Shown: positions 1-9,204, counted from the stretch's first letter. The stretch is DNA of 64,000 nucleotides from Neisseria zoodegmatis (GCF_900187305.1 NZ_LT906434.1:2232001-2296000), one strand, 5' to 3'. Program-made: numbers and translations. The notes: a model not told the origin generated them from the letters alone.

Positions 1-1345
1 AGCCTTCGCCGGTAATACAAAACACTTCTTGGTCAGGTGCGGCAAGTTTTGCACCCATTGCGTAAGGCAAACCTACGCCCATCGTACCGAGGCCGCCTGA
101 ATTCAACCACTGGCGCGGTCGTTCAAACGGATAATATTGTGCGGCAAACATTTGATGCTGCCCTACATCTGAGGTGATGATGGCTGAGTTTTGCGTGACT
201 TCGGCCAGTTTTTTCACCACATATTGAGGTTTGATGATCTCGCCTTCGTAGTCCACCCACAAGCAATCACGGCTGCGCCATGCTTCGATGCTGTGCCACC
301 ATTTTTCCAATGCGGCCGGTGTAATAATCAGCTCCTGCTTTTTCCAAAGGCAGGCCATTTCCGACAATACATTTTTCACATCGCCCACAATCGGCACATC
401 AACCTTCACGCGCTTGGCAATGCTAGACGGGTCGATATCGATGTGGATGATTTTTTTGGGTTTTTCCAAAAATTTAGACGGCACGGAAACGACACGGTCG
501 TCAAAGCGCGCACCTACGGCCAACACCACATCGGCATTCTGCATCGCCAGATTGGCCTCATAAGTACCGTGCATGCCCAACATGCCCAAATACTGGCGGT
601 CGCTGGAAGGGAATGCACCCAAACCCATAAGCGTACCGGTACAAGGCACCCCGGTTAAACGCACAAAATCAATCAATTCCTGATGCGCGTTACCCAACAC
701 TACACCGCCGCCGAAATACACGAGCGGGCGTTTTGCCGAAGCCAGCATTTGCACGGCTTTTTTGATTTGGCCGGTATGCCCTTGGGTAACCGGCTGATAA
801 GACCTGATAAAAATGTCTTCTTGCGGATAGCTGAATTTCGCCATCGCCTGCGTAACATCTTTAGGGATATCCACCACCACCGGGCCGGGGCGGCCGGTTG
901 AGGCAATCTGAAAAGCTTTTTTAATGGTGGTTGCCAACTCATTAATATCGGTAACCAAGAAATTGTGTTTCACACACGGGCGGGTAATGCCCACTGTATC
1001 CACTTCTTGGAAAGCATCCGAACCGATTGCAGGCGTACCTACCTGTCCGGTGATAACGACAATCGGAATCGAATCGGAATACGCCGTGGCGATACCGGTA
1101 AGGGCATTGGTGGCACCCGGGCCGGATGTAACCAAAGCCACGCCGACTTTGCCGCTGGTACGCGAATACGCGTCTGCGGCGTGTACGGCGGCCTGCTCGT
1201 GCCGCACCAGAATATGTTTGAATTTATTGAGTTGGAAAAGCGCGTCGTAGATTTCGAGAACCGCGCCGCCGGGATAACCGAAAACGTATTCCACGCCCTC
1301 GGCTTTAAGACTCTGCACGAGTATTTGTGCACCTGATAATTGCAT
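1..1345 (-). CDS. ilvI: Acetolactate synthase large subunit, 3' part outside window
   Basis: First step of branched-chain amino acid synthesis: condensation of pyruvate with pyruvate or 2-oxobutyrate. I translated it from the reverse strand because no stop lies in the window; 448 codons are present. The N-terminus starts MQLSGAQILVQSLKAEGVEY and runs into the FGYPGGAVL motif. The ThDP-activating glutamate is E50 in VRHEQAAVHAADAY. The window edge falls just inside the C-terminal ThDP-binding motif (CITGEG, usually GDGS-like). The ATG is at 1345-1343. The small subunit would lie outside the window. Family assignment is secure; ilvB versus ilvI naming is a convention. Confidence 0.95.
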   Translation of the reverse strand, partial: MQLSGAQILVQSLKAEGVEYVFGYPGGAVLEIYDALFQLNKFKHILVRHEQAAVHAADAYSRTSGKVGVALVTSGPGATNALTGIATAYSDSIPIVVITGQVGTPAIGSDAFQEVDTVGITRPCVKHNFLVTDINELATTIKKAFQIASTGRPGPVVVDIPKDVTQAMAKFSYPQEDIFIRSYQPVTQGHTGQIKKAVQMLASAKRPLVYFGGGVVLGNAHQELIDFVRLTGVPCTGTLMGLGAFPSSDRQYLGMLGMHGTYEANLAMQNADVVLAVGARFDDRVVSVPSKFLEKPKKIIHIDIDPSSIAKRVKVDVPIVGDVKNVLSEMACLWKKQELIITPAALEKWWHSIEAWRSRDCLWVDYEGEIIKPQYVVKKLAEVTQNSAIITSDVGQHQMFAAQYYPFERPRQWLNSGGLGTMGVGLPYAMGAKLAAPDQEVFCITGEG

Positions 1346-1794
1346 GTCTGCCTCTATTTTCTGCGTGTAAACCAATAGGAGCAACCGGCTTCGCCACAGC
1401 ACCTGTAATGCATTTTCTGCAAGCAGCGGTTTAGGGTACGCGCACAGCAGAAAAACGGCGACAACCAAGCTGCCCAATCAATTGAATCAGACGCTTGAGC
1501 GTTCATCAAAATAAAAAAGAATTTGAACGATACCCCAAACTCCCCAATCCAAGCAAGACAAAAACTTTCATTTGCCCGCACAAAATTTTCATAAAGCCTT
1601 TACTATTTGATTTTCATCAAGATAAATTAAAACAACATCCGACTACAATGCCGTAGTTAAGCGGACGTAAACATAAAGGCCGTCTGAAAATTTTCAGACG
1701 GCCTTTATAGCAAACAGCATCAAAATAGAACTTTGTAAGGCCGGCACTGCAATACCAAACGTGTTGAGATGATGAGCACAGTACCGAAACATAT
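1346..1794. other. Intergenic region between ilvI and tRNA-Arg
   Basis: 449 bases without a convincing gene. Several short ORFs cross it, but none has a ribosome site or a protein-like composition. It must hold the ilvI promoter and leader (reverse strand); I see no leader peptide rich in Ile, Val or Leu. The only clear structure is the DUS palindrome at 1673-1708. Confidence 0.6.
1673..1708. terminator. Perfect DUS palindrome, probable terminator
   Basis: Two inverted copies of AGGCCGTCTGAA form a perfect 36-base palindrome (18-base arms, no spacer) with A and T at the flanks. It lies downstream of tRNA-Arg on the reverse strand. Inverted DUS pairs commonly serve as terminators in Neisseria. 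Confidence 0.75.
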
Positions 1795-1870
1795 TGGCGC
1801 ACCCAACAGGGATCGAACCTGTGACCTCCAGCTTCGGAAACTGACGCTCTTCCAACTGAGCTATGGGTGC
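1795..1870 (-). tRNA. tRNA-Arg (anticodon CCG)
   Basis: Reverse-strand cloverleaf of 76 bases with encoded CCA. The acceptor GCACCCA pairs with TGGGTGC. The D arm contains AGCTCAGTTGGAAGAGC, the anticodon loop is TTCCGAA with CCG at the anticodon position, and the T arm is ACAGG-TTCGATC-CCTGT. G is the discriminator. Confidence 0.95.
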
Positions 1871-1880
1871 GAAGTGCGTA

Positions 1881-1909
1881 AGATTAGCGCAAAACCACCC
1901 TTTTGGCAA
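1881..1909 (-). promoter_or_regulatory. Promoter of tRNA-Arg
   Basis: On the reverse strand TTGCCA (1904-1909) is followed after 17 bases by TAATCT (1881-1886), about 10 bases before the tRNA 5' end. Good sigma-70 match by eye. Confidence 0.65.
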
Positions 1910-2021
1910 AATTATTTGCCGCCGCAAACCGCCCGATAAAAGATTAACAGCCTGACGGCGGCGCTTCTCAAAATACGCCCGTTGCCAACCCGGTATTTTT
2001 GAAACAAGTTAAACTTAAAGA

Positions 2022-2050
2022 TTGGAAAGACGGCGTGAATTCAGTATAAT
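2022..2050 (+). promoter_or_regulatory. Promoter of cytochrome c5 gene
   Basis: TTGGAA (2022-2027), 17-base spacer, TATAAT (2045-2050), about 95 bases upstream of the cytochrome ATG. The -10 is a perfect consensus. Confidence 0.7.
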
Positions 2051-2063
2051 CCAGCAAAATATT

Positions 2064-2079
2064 GTTAATCCGAATTAAC
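2064..2079. promoter_or_regulatory. Palindromic operator candidate, FNR-box-like
   Basis: GTTAAT-CCGA-ATTAAC is a perfect 6+6 palindrome just downstream of the expected transcription start of the cytochrome c5 gene. It resembles an FNR/CRP-family site (TTGAT-N4-ATCAA) with TTAAT-N4-ATTAA. Its position after the -10 box would suit repression. Which regulator binds is inference. Confidence 0.4.
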
Positions 2080-2144
2080 ACATTTCAAAAATTACAAGCT
2101 AATTAATTTCGTCACAAACTACCAAAACGGCGAGGCCATCCCAA

Positions 2145-2978
2145 ATGAATCAATTGAGCAATCACAAAGCCCGAGGTTCTGCACTAACCACCCTTGTGGG
2201 CGGTATCGTAATCCTGCTTGCAGTTCTGTTTTTTCTGGTCAAACTGGCCAACAGCGGCTACTTCAGCAACGTAGAAGAAACCACCACATCCGCCACCGAA
2301 ACCCGCATCATGCCGGTCGGCACCCTTGCCATGGGCGACGGTACACCGATCGGCGAACGTACTGGCGAACAAATTTTCAACAAAGTCTGCCTGCAATGCC
2401 ACGCTGCCGACAGCAACGTTCCCAACGCACCGCGCATTACCAACAACGGCGAATGGGCGCCCCGTATCGCCAAAGGCTTCGACACACTGTTTAACAACGC
2501 ACTCAACGGCTTCAACGCCATGCCTGCGAAAGGCGGCCAATCAGACTTGACCGACGACGAACTCAAACGCGTTATCGCTTATATGGCTAACCAATCGGGC
2601 GGTAATTTCGAAGCACCTGCCGTAGGTGCCGCGCCTGCCGACGCAGCCGCATCAGGCGAAGCTGCTCCGGCAGCCGCCGAACAAGCCGCAGCGCCCGCAG
2701 CTTCTACCGCCGACGGTAAACAGATTTTCGAAAGCACTTGCGTAGCTTGCCACGGTGCCACTTCGGCCATCCCCAACTCACCCAAAATCACCAAAAACGA
2801 CGAATGGGCTTCACGCATCAAAAAAGGCAAAGAAGCATTGTTTAAAAATGCCATCGAAGGCTTTACCGGCCCGGGCGGCGGCTTCATGCCTGCCAAGGGC
2901 GGCAACACCAACCTGAGCGATGATGAGGTGAAAGCAGCCGTAACCTATATGGTGAACGAATCAGGCGGCAAGTTTTAA
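2145..2978 (+). CDS. Membrane-anchored dihaem cytochrome c5
   Basis: 277-residue periplasmic electron carrier. An N-terminal membrane anchor (residues ~13-35) is followed by two cytochrome c domains: CLQCH at 82-86 with Met126 in NAMPAKGG, and CVACH at 199-203 with Met248 in GFMPAKGG. The two halves are clear duplicates (PNAPRITNNGEWAPRI versus PNSPKITKNDEWASRI). They are joined by an Ala/Pro/Glu-rich linker (~155-188). In Neisseria this type of c5 passes electrons from the bc1 complex to cbb3 oxidase and nitrite reductase. Own promoter upstream and strong terminator downstream make it monocistronic. Confidence 0.93.
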   Translation: MNQLSNHKARGSALTTLVGGIVILLAVLFFLVKLANSGYFSNVEETTTSATETRIMPVGTLAMGDGTPIGERTGEQIFNKVCLQCHAADSNVPNAPRITNNGEWAPRIAKGFDTLFNNALNGFNAMPAKGGQSDLTDDELKRVIAYMANQSGGNFEAPAVGAAPADAAASGEAAPAAAEQAAAPAASTADGKQIFESTCVACHGATSAIPNSPKITKNDEWASRIKKGKEALFKNAIEGFTGPGGGFMPAKGGNTNLSDDEVKAAVTYMVNESGGKF

Positions 2979-2995
2979 TTAACGCAACCTTGATT

Positions 2996-3032
2996 AAAAA
3001 AAGCACACTTTATTCACTAAAGTGTGCTTTTT
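2996..3032 (+). terminator. Intrinsic terminator of cytochrome c5 gene
   Basis: A-rich stem AAGCACACTTTA pairs with TAAAGTGTGCTT around a 5-base loop (3013-3017), followed by a T run. It lies 20 bases after the stop codon. Confidence 0.9.
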
Positions 3033-3537
3033 ATTTATTTATGCTCTTAATATGCTCTCAATAAGCTGAAAGCACCTTATTAAAGAATTCAAGATAAATG
3101 CTCCGGCAAGCCTTTATAGTGTTTGAAGGCCGTCTGAAAGCGGACTTGATAAGCTGCAACAAGGCGAACTTTGAGGATTTTGCCGAAACAATCCGTTCAA
3201 GCTTCTCCCGACCGTCCTTCTCCCGACCGTCTAAAAAGGGTTTCTCTACAACGGGCTTTACAGCTTTCACCCAAAACATCTGCTTACCAATCACCAACAG
3301 CTTTCGTAAGGGCAGATGGCATATCCGCCCGTGCGTGATATTCGGAATGGGATATTTGACCGGATGAGTATTTGCGCTTTTCAAAAATAGATGGGAAGGA
3401 TATGAAATGACATTTTTATGCTCCCCAACATTTAGGGCGGATATACCATCCGCCCTTACGATTTGACTTTAGAAAAAATGGGGCGTTTCAGAAGCGTTAC
3501 CGATTTGGCAAGCTTCCTTTACCGCCCTACGGTCGCA
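3033..3537. other. Intergenic region between cytochrome c5 and gabD
   Basis: About 500 bases with no supported gene; the ORFs that cross it have unnatural compositions. It contains one DUS (3128-3139), a 15-base direct repeat CTTCTCCCGACCGTC in tandem near 3202-3231, and the inverted-repeat element listed at 3305-3460. Confidence 0.6.
3305..3460. repeat. Small inverted-repeat element (MITE-like)
   Basis: The 26 bases at 3305-3330 (beginning CGTAAGGGCAGATGG) recur inverted at 3435-3460 with two mismatches. The right end is itself a hairpin (AGGGCGGAT-5-ATCCGCCCT, 3434-3456). It encodes nothing. Related GGCGGAT/GGCGGGCAT palindromes occur at 32,806-32,891. Description as a non-autonomous element is inference. 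Confidence 0.55.
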
Positions 3538-4971
3538 TCAAGCCAAATCCAAACACAGATATTTCAGTTCCAAATATTCGTCCATTCCATATTTACTGCC
3601 TTCTCTGCCTAAGCCGCTGGTTTTGATTCCGCCAAACGGTGCCACTTCATTGCTGATTAAACCCGTATTGATGCCGACCATGCCATACTCCAAGGCTTCC
3701 GATACACGCCATTGGCGTGCGGTATCTTGCGTGAATAAATAAGCCGCCAAGCCCGATTCGGTATCATTGGCTTGTCTGATCACATCTTCTTCGGTTTCAA
3801 ACTTAAAAATGGGGCAAAGCGGCCCGAAGGTTTCTTCTTTCGCCACCAACATGGCTTCCGTCACACCGCTCAACACCGTAGGCTCGAAAAACGTACCACC
3901 CAAACTGCTGCGCTGACCGCCCGTTAAGCATTCCGCGCCCTTTTCCAGCGCATCGCGAATATGCTCTTCCACCTTGGTTACCGCCTGCCCGTCAATCAAA
4001 GGGCCTTGTTGAACGCCGTCATCCAAGCCGTTACCCAATTTCAGACGGCCTGCTTCGCGAGCGATACGGCGGCAGAGTTCTTCATACACGCCCGACTGCA
4101 CATAAATACGGTTGCTGCACACGCAAGTCTGCCCGCTATTGCGAAACTTGCTGAGCAAAACACCCTGCACAGCCTTATCCAAATCGGCATCGTCAAACAC
4201 AATCAAAGGCGCATTTCCGCCCAATTCCAAACTGAGTTTTTTAATATGTTCGGCACTTTGGCGGAAAATTTTGATGCCGGTTTCCGTAGAACCGGTAAAG
4301 CTGATTTTGCGCACGATGGGGCTTTGTGCAAACACCGCGCTGATGTCCGCAGCCTTACCGTTCAACACCACCAGCAAATCTTCCGGCACACCCGCTTCGT
4401 AAGCCAACAATGCCTGCGCGTAAGCGCTCAAGGGCGTTTGGCTGGCGGATTTCACAATCATGGCGCATCCGGCCGCCAGCGCGGGAGCAACTTTGCGCGT
4501 AATCATGGCGGCGGGAAAATTCCACGGCGTGATGGCAGCGGCAACACCCACCGGCTGCTTAATCACCATCAGCTTTTGGTTTTGCTTCACGCTCGTGAGA
4601 ATATCGCCTTCCACCCTGCGCGCTTCTTCGGCAAACCAACGTATAAAGCTGGCCGCGTAGTCGATTTCGCCCAACGATTCGGCCAGACTTTTACCCTGCT
4701 CCATCGTCATGATGCGCGCCAAACCTTCCTTGTTGGCTTTAACCAAACGATACCAATTCCACAAAACATCGGCACGTTCCAACGCGGTTTTCGCCGCCCA
4801 TACCTTCTGCGCCGCCTGTGCTTTATCGATCAGCTTTTCCAAACGCTCCGGCGGCGTAGTACGCACATAAGCAATGGTATCGCCCGTGGCCGGGTTTTTC
4901 ACCGGCAGGCCGTCTGAAAAAGATTCAAGCTGAACATCAGCATGTTTCAGCAACTGTAAAATGGTTTTCAT
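3538..4971 (-). CDS. gabD: NAD(P)-dependent succinate-semialdehyde dehydrogenase
   Basis: 477-residue aldehyde dehydrogenase oxidising succinate semialdehyde to succinate (4-aminobutyrate breakdown). The catalytic cysteine is C283 in SGQTCVCSN and the general-base glutamate is E249 in LSLELGGNAP. PWNFP at 149-153 and FTGSTETG at 225-232 form the cofactor site. The reading frame opens upstream to 5004, but the ATG at 4971 is preceded by GAGGG at 7-base spacing and gives the usual family length. A DUS read in frame encodes FSDGL near residue 18. Substrate specificity inside the SSADH/ALDH subfamily is inferred. Confidence 0.88.
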   Translation of the reverse strand: MKTILQLLKHADVQLESFSDGLPVKNPATGDTIAYVRTTPPERLEKLIDKAQAAQKVWAAKTALERADVLWNWYRLVKANKEGLARIMTMEQGKSLAESLGEIDYAASFIRWFAEEARRVEGDILTSVKQNQKLMVIKQPVGVAAAITPWNFPAAMITRKVAPALAAGCAMIVKSASQTPLSAYAQALLAYEAGVPEDLLVVLNGKAADISAVFAQSPIVRKISFTGSTETGIKIFRQSAEHIKKLSLELGGNAPLIVFDDADLDKAVQGVLLSKFRNSGQTCVCSNRIYVQSGVYEELCRRIAREAGRLKLGNGLDDGVQQGPLIDGQAVTKVEEHIRDALEKGAECLTGGQRSSLGGTFFEPTVLSGVTEAMLVAKEETFGPLCPIFKFETEEDVIRQANDTESGLAAYLFTQDTARQWRVSEALEYGMVGINTGLISNEVAPFGGIKTSGLGREGSKYGMDEYLELKYLCLDLA

Positions 4972-5199
4972 CGTGCAACCCTCGGAAAATGGCAACAACC
5001 GCATTACGGCTCGATATTCAACATCAGGCCGTCTGAAAATAAAGGCACTCCAAAATCCATGCCTTTAAAATTCCGGCAACTTCCTATTCAAACATAAGCC
5101 CAAGTATAAATTAATTTCAGACGGCCTCACAGCATACCCCATCCCCCGAAAGCATGGCATAATTGCCTGACAATAAAACAAAAAACAAAGGAAGAAATC

Positions 5200-7005
5200 A
5201 TGGAACGGTTTGACTTCAGCTACGCCCCATTCAACTACTTGAGCAACCCCGAGCGCGTTGCCTTGCAAAAATCGGTCAACATTTCGTTTTTTCACGACCA
5301 CGAAACCATTATCCGCCCCAACGAACCGATTGAGTTTTTATACGTCGTCATCAAAGGGCTGGTAAAAGAAATCGGTGCCGACGGCGATGTCGTCTCCCTC
5401 TACCACCCCCGCGACACCTTTGAAGCCCGCGGCCTGATCGAAGGCATCAGCCACCACCAGTTCGTAGTGGAAGAAGAAGCGCTGGTTTACACCATTCCCA
5501 AAGCCGTAGTGCTCGAAATCATCGATTCCAACCCGCGCTTCGGAGCCTATTGCTACACCAGCGTGGCCGACAAATTTGCCAGCCTTTCCAACACCAAAAA
5601 CGAAAGCGAATTTGAAAGCCTGTTTACCGCCAAAGTCCGCGATGCCTACCGCAACAAACCCGTTTGGCTCGAAGGCAGCGACACCATTTTCCACGCCGCC
5701 GGCGTATTGAAAGAACGCAAAACCAAATCCGCATTGGTACGCCACGAAGATAAAATCGGCGTGTTCACCGAATCCGCCTTCCGCGACATCGTCATCGCCG
5801 GAGCACCGTCAGACGAAGCCGTACACAAATGGACAGCCTTCAATCTGATTTCCGCCGACATCGACGATTTCGTGTTCAACGCCTTGCTGCGCATGATGCG
5901 CTACCAAATCCAGCGCGTTGTAGTAGAAGAAAACGGCATCCCCATCGGCACGCTCGAACAAATCGACGTATTGGCTTATCTCTCCAACCACAGCCATTTG
6001 GTCGCACAGCGTTTGGAGCGCGCCAAAACCATAGACGAGTTGGTCGATATCTCCGGCCAGATGACCGATTCCATCCGCCTGTTGCGCAACAACGGCGTGC
6101 GCGCGCCGCAACTGGCCGAGTTAATGCAGGTACTGAACAGCAGCCTGTTTGAAAAAGCGTGGCGCATCCTCGCACCGGCCGAACTCTACGACAAATCCTG
6201 CCTGATCGTGATGGGTTCCGAAGGGCGTGGCGAACAAATTCTCAAAACCGACCAAGACAACGCCCTGATTCTGCACGAAAGCGTCGATCCCGATCTCGCC
6301 GCCGAAATAGCCGCCCAATTTTCACAAACGCTTACCCGTCTCGGCTATCCGCCCTGCCCCGGCAATATCATGGTCAACAACCCCCAATGGCGCAAATCGT
6401 TGCCCGAATTCAAAAAAATGGTCAGCAGCTGGTGCCACAATGCCAGCGGCGAAAACATGATGAACCTCGCCATTTTTATCGATGCCAAAGCCGTAGCCGG
6501 CGACACCTCCATGCTGGCCGAAGTCAAAGAACATCTGCAAAAAGTGATGGTTAACGACGTAGGCATGCTGATGGCCTTTGCACGCGCCGTCGATCAATTT
6601 GAAAGCCAAAGCAAAGGCTTTTTCTCCCAACTACTCAACCGCGGCCAAGCCGAAAAAATGGACATCAAAAAAATGGGGCAGTTTCCCGTTGTTCACGGCA
6701 TCCGCGCCCTCAGCCTCGAAGCCCGCATCGAAGAAACCAATACGTTCGAGCGCATTCACCATCTCGTCCAACTGAACGTTATCGACGAAGCATTAGGCAA
6801 AGACGTTGCCGAAGCCCTCAGCTACATCATGGACTTACGCCTGAGCGCCAACCTCGCCATCCTGCACAACGGCGGCTCCGGCACCCCCAACCAACTCGAT
6901 TTCGGCAACCTGTCCACGCTCGAACGCGACCTGCTCAAAGATGCGCTGCAAGTCGTTAAGCGGTTTAAAAACGTGATCCGCCACCACTTCCACATCACTT
7001 CGTAA
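5200..7005 (+). CDS. cNMP-binding/CBS/DUF294 nucleotidyltransferase-like regulator
   Basis: 601-residue cytoplasmic signalling protein. In order: cyclic-nucleotide-binding-like domain (~10-130), tandem CBS domains (~150-275), a DUF294 nucleotidyltransferase-like domain with GSEGRGEQILKTDQDNAL (~338-355), and the DUF294 C-terminal domain (~430-590). The GSxGRxEQ...TDQDxA signature is that of GlnD-like uridylyltransferases, but no target is known. RBS AAGGAAG lies 6 bases before the ATG. The exonuclease gene follows after 14 bases, so the two are cotranscribed; this pair is common in proteobacteria and its role is unproven. Confidence 0.85.
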   Translation: MERFDFSYAPFNYLSNPERVALQKSVNISFFHDHETIIRPNEPIEFLYVVIKGLVKEIGADGDVVSLYHPRDTFEARGLIEGISHHQFVVEEEALVYTIPKAVVLEIIDSNPRFGAYCYTSVADKFASLSNTKNESEFESLFTAKVRDAYRNKPVWLEGSDTIFHAAGVLKERKTKSALVRHEDKIGVFTESAFRDIVIAGAPSDEAVHKWTAFNLISADIDDFVFNALLRMMRYQIQRVVVEENGIPIGTLEQIDVLAYLSNHSHLVAQRLERAKTIDELVDISGQMTDSIRLLRNNGVRAPQLAELMQVLNSSLFEKAWRILAPAELYDKSCLIVMGSEGRGEQILKTDQDNALILHESVDPDLAAEIAAQFSQTLTRLGYPPCPGNIMVNNPQWRKSLPEFKKMVSSWCHNASGENMMNLAIFIDAKAVAGDTSMLAEVKEHLQKVMVNDVGMLMAFARAVDQFESQSKGFFSQLLNRGQAEKMDIKKMGQFPVVHGIRALSLEARIEETNTFERIHHLVQLNVIDEALGKDVAEALSYIMDLRLSANLAILHNGGSGTPNQLDFGNLSTLERDLLKDALQVVKRFKNVIRHHFHITS

Positions 7006-7019
7006 TCAGGGGTCCGTCT

Positions 7020-7628
7020 ATGTTTAAAAAATTCCTGCAGGGCAGAGAGCGCAAAAAACTTACCGACCCGCATTACAACTTTCTTTTCGACGAACACCCC
7101 GACGAATGGGTGAGCTTCGACTGCGAAACCACCAGCCTCGACGTAAAAGAAGCCGAAATCCTCTCCATCGGCGCCGTCAAAATCCGCAAAAACCAAGTAT
7201 TGGTGAGCGAATCGTTTTATGTGCTGGTTAAGCCCGAAAACCCGATGAAAGCCGCCAACATCAGCGTACACGGCTTAAGACCGAAAGACCTTTCAGACGG
7301 CATCCCCGTGCAAGAAGCCATCAAACAGCTGCTCGAATTCATCGGCGGCCGCGGCTTGGTAGGCTATTACTTGGAATACGACGTCGCCATGGTCAACAAA
7401 TTTCTCAAGCCCATGATAGGTATCAAACTGCCCAACCCGCAAACCGACGTCTCTTCACTGTTTCACCGTTGGCAGCAAAAACAAAACATCCACGACGGCT
7501 ATGTGGATTTGCGCATGGACACCATGCTGAAAAAACTCAAACTCACCGGCCTGCCCCGCCACGACGCGCTCAACGATTCCATCAGTGTCGCATTGATGTA
7601 TCTGCTGTTGAAACAAAGGCTACGCTAA
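7020..7628 (+). CDS. DnaQ-like 3'-5' exonuclease
   Basis: 202-residue DEDDh exonuclease of the polymerase III epsilon superfamily. Exo I motif FDCETTSLD has D34 and E36. Exo II lies around YLEYDVAMVN, and Exo III is RHDALNDSISVALMYLL with the catalytic His and Asp. An N-terminal 25-residue extension precedes the domain. It is cotranscribed with the DUF294 protein directly upstream. It is probably not the replicative proofreading subunit, as it lacks the alpha-binding tail expected of DnaQ; that is inference. Confidence 0.85.
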   Translation: MFKKFLQGRERKKLTDPHYNFLFDEHPDEWVSFDCETTSLDVKEAEILSIGAVKIRKNQVLVSESFYVLVKPENPMKAANISVHGLRPKDLSDGIPVQEAIKQLLEFIGGRGLVGYYLEYDVAMVNKFLKPMIGIKLPNPQTDVSSLFHRWQQKQNIHDGYVDLRMDTMLKKLKLTGLPRHDALNDSISVALMYLLLKQRLR

Positions 7629-8036
7629 AACAGCCATCGAAACCGGTTTGCTTCCCCGGTATTTAGAACAACCTGTTCAAAATATCGGGGGCAAGTCGGT
7701 TTTGTTTGGTTAATCTAGAAAACAAAGGAAAAGAAAAGATTGAGGCCGTCTGAAAAACTGATGGCTCTAAAGTACAAAACATAAGCCGTTCATTGCATCC
7801 GCTCGGCGTGGCCATCAGATTCAAAACAGTTGGAAATTTAAGATATTGAGGTTTGACGCTTCGGTAGAAATCGAGCCTTCCAAGCACCGCAGACATTTTC
7901 AGACGGCCTGAAGTGTTTTTTAACGCATTCATAAACCGACGATGTTTAACCCATTAAACGCATATCCAGTTGAAGAGCACACTCGGCCGCACGTTTTCAG
8001 CAGGCAAAAAAATAACCGCTTGAGAGCGGTTTTTTG
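7629..8036. other. Intergenic region before tRNA-Leu
   Basis: About 400 bases with no supported gene. It contains DUS copies at ~7742-7753 and ~7899-7910 and, at its right end, the terminator of tRNA-Leu. No promoter or RNA structure stands out. Confidence 0.55.
8009..8035. terminator. Terminator of tRNA-Leu
   Basis: AACCGCT-TGAG-AGCGGTT hairpin (8014-8031) flanked by A-run and T-run, so it can act in both directions. It sits directly behind the 3' end of tRNA-Leu. Confidence 0.85.
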
Positions 8037-8121
8037 TGGTGCCCAGGGTCGGACTCGAACCGACACACCTTTCGGCGGGGGATTTTGAGTCCCCTGCGTC
8101 TACCAATTTCGCCACCTGGGC
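8037..8121 (-). tRNA. tRNA-Leu (anticodon CAA)
   Basis: 85-base class II tRNA on the reverse strand with encoded CCA. Acceptor GCCCAGG/CCTGGGC, D arm GGCGAAATTGGTAGACGC, anticodon stem GGGGA/TCCCC with loop CTCAAAA (anticodon CAA), a variable arm, and T arm GTCGG-TTCGAGT-CCGAC. Confidence 0.96.
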
Positions 8122-8139
8122 AGGTGAGAAGAGTTCTCT

Positions 8140-8167
8140 ATTATAGAGATAAAAAAATTCCTGTAAA
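8140..8167 (-). promoter_or_regulatory. Promoter of tRNA-Leu
   Basis: Reverse strand: TTTACA (8162-8167), 16-base spacer, TATAAT (8140-8145), then about 18 bases to the mature 5' end. Confidence 0.65.
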
Positions 8168-8480
8168 CCCCCAAAACACAATTAAATTGCCCATTTTTCT
8201 TAGCCCATTGAAAATAAATAAAATTAAAATAACCATCATACAAACACAGCCATGAAAACGCTTCAAACGCCGGCAAAATTTCCAAGCCGAATATTTACTC
8301 CGCCCGTATTGATGCCCAAAACACCCCCGTTTCCTATCTGACAAAAATCAAATCAAGCCCGAAAAATCCCCTTTCCGCCCGGCTATTTTGCCCGACAACG
8401 CATTTTCTTTAACATCTGCACAAACAAACACGTTAAGATTAGGTCTGAATTTCCCGCTTTCATTTTTGGAGTGAGACGAC

Positions 8481-9140
8481 ATGAAACCGACTACCCGAGC
8501 CATTTTGTTTTCCACCTTCGTATTATCCGCTTTGACGGCCTGCTCGCCGCAAGAAAGCGCACCGGCAGCATCACAACCCGCACCCGAACAGGCATCCGCA
8601 CCCGCCCGCGCCGCCGCACCTGCCGGCCTGCACGGCACGGACATGAGCAAGGAAGACATCGGCGGCGACTTCGCCCTAACCGACGGCGACGGCAAACTGT
8701 TCCACATCAAAGACTTAAAAGGTAAAGCCGTTATCCTGTCGTTCGGTTACACGCACTGCCCCGACGTATGCCCCACCGAGCTGCTGACTTACAGCGACAC
8801 GCTCAAGCAGCTGGGTGATGAAGCCAAGGATGTGGCCGTGGTATTCGTGAGCGTTGATCCCGAGCGCGACACGCCCGAATTAATCGGTAAATACGTTAAG
8901 CAGTTTAATCCCGGCTTTATCGGCGTAACCGCAACCGAAGGCCAAGATTTGCCGCTGATCAAGCAGCAATACCGTGTTGTATCAGCCAAAGCGCAGCAGC
9001 AATCCGAAAAGGTTTATCTGGTTGACCACTCCGCAGGGGCTTATCTGATTGATAAAAACGGCGAAGTGGCGGTATTTGAGCCTTACGGAAGCACGGCACA
9101 ACAGATTGCAGACGATATCCGCATCTTGCTAAAATCATAA
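8481..9140 (+). CDS. SCO1/SenC-family copper chaperone lipoprotein
   Basis: 219 residues. Lipoprotein signal peptide with lipobox LTAC (Cys21), an Ala/Pro/Glu linker (22-50), then a thioredoxin-fold Sco domain. The copper-binding cysteines are C93 and C97 in THCPDVCP, and the third ligand is H183 in LVDHSAG. Sco proteins deliver copper to the CuA/cbb3 oxidase assembly line or act as thiol-disulfide reductases; neisserial homologues also protect against oxidants. The region before the gene (8122-8480) holds only AT-rich sequence and no other gene. RBS GGAG precedes the ATG by ~10 bases. Confidence 0.9.
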   Translation: MKPTTRAILFSTFVLSALTACSPQESAPAASQPAPEQASAPARAAAPAGLHGTDMSKEDIGGDFALTDGDGKLFHIKDLKGKAVILSFGYTHCPDVCPTELLTYSDTLKQLGDEAKDVAVVFVSVDPERDTPELIGKYVKQFNPGFIGVTATEGQDLPLIKQQYRVVSAKAQQQSEKVYLVDHSAGAYLIDKNGEVAVFEPYGSTAQQIADDIRILLKS

Positions 9141-9151
9141 CCCGTCCGAAG

Positions 9152-9180
9152 AGGCCGTCTGAAACATTTTCAGACGGCCT
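9152..9180. terminator. DUS inverted pair after sco gene
   Basis: AGGCCGTCTGAAA and its complement around a 3-base centre form a hairpin 12 bases after the sco stop. It is the only boundary between sco and hisG. Confidence 0.6.
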
Positions 9181-9204
9181 GAAACCATCATTTCTTTATA
9201 CATC

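Noticed and set aside
1354..1581. 75-codon reverse ORF as ilv leader peptide
   Set aside because: No run of Ile, Val or Leu codons, no attenuator hairpin seen before ilvI; length unsuitable.
3098..3367. 89-codon ORF between cytochrome c5 and gabD
   Set aside because: Overlaps a DUS and the inverted-repeat element; tandem SFSRPSFSRPS comes from a 15-base DNA repeat, and no RBS or family resemblance is seen.
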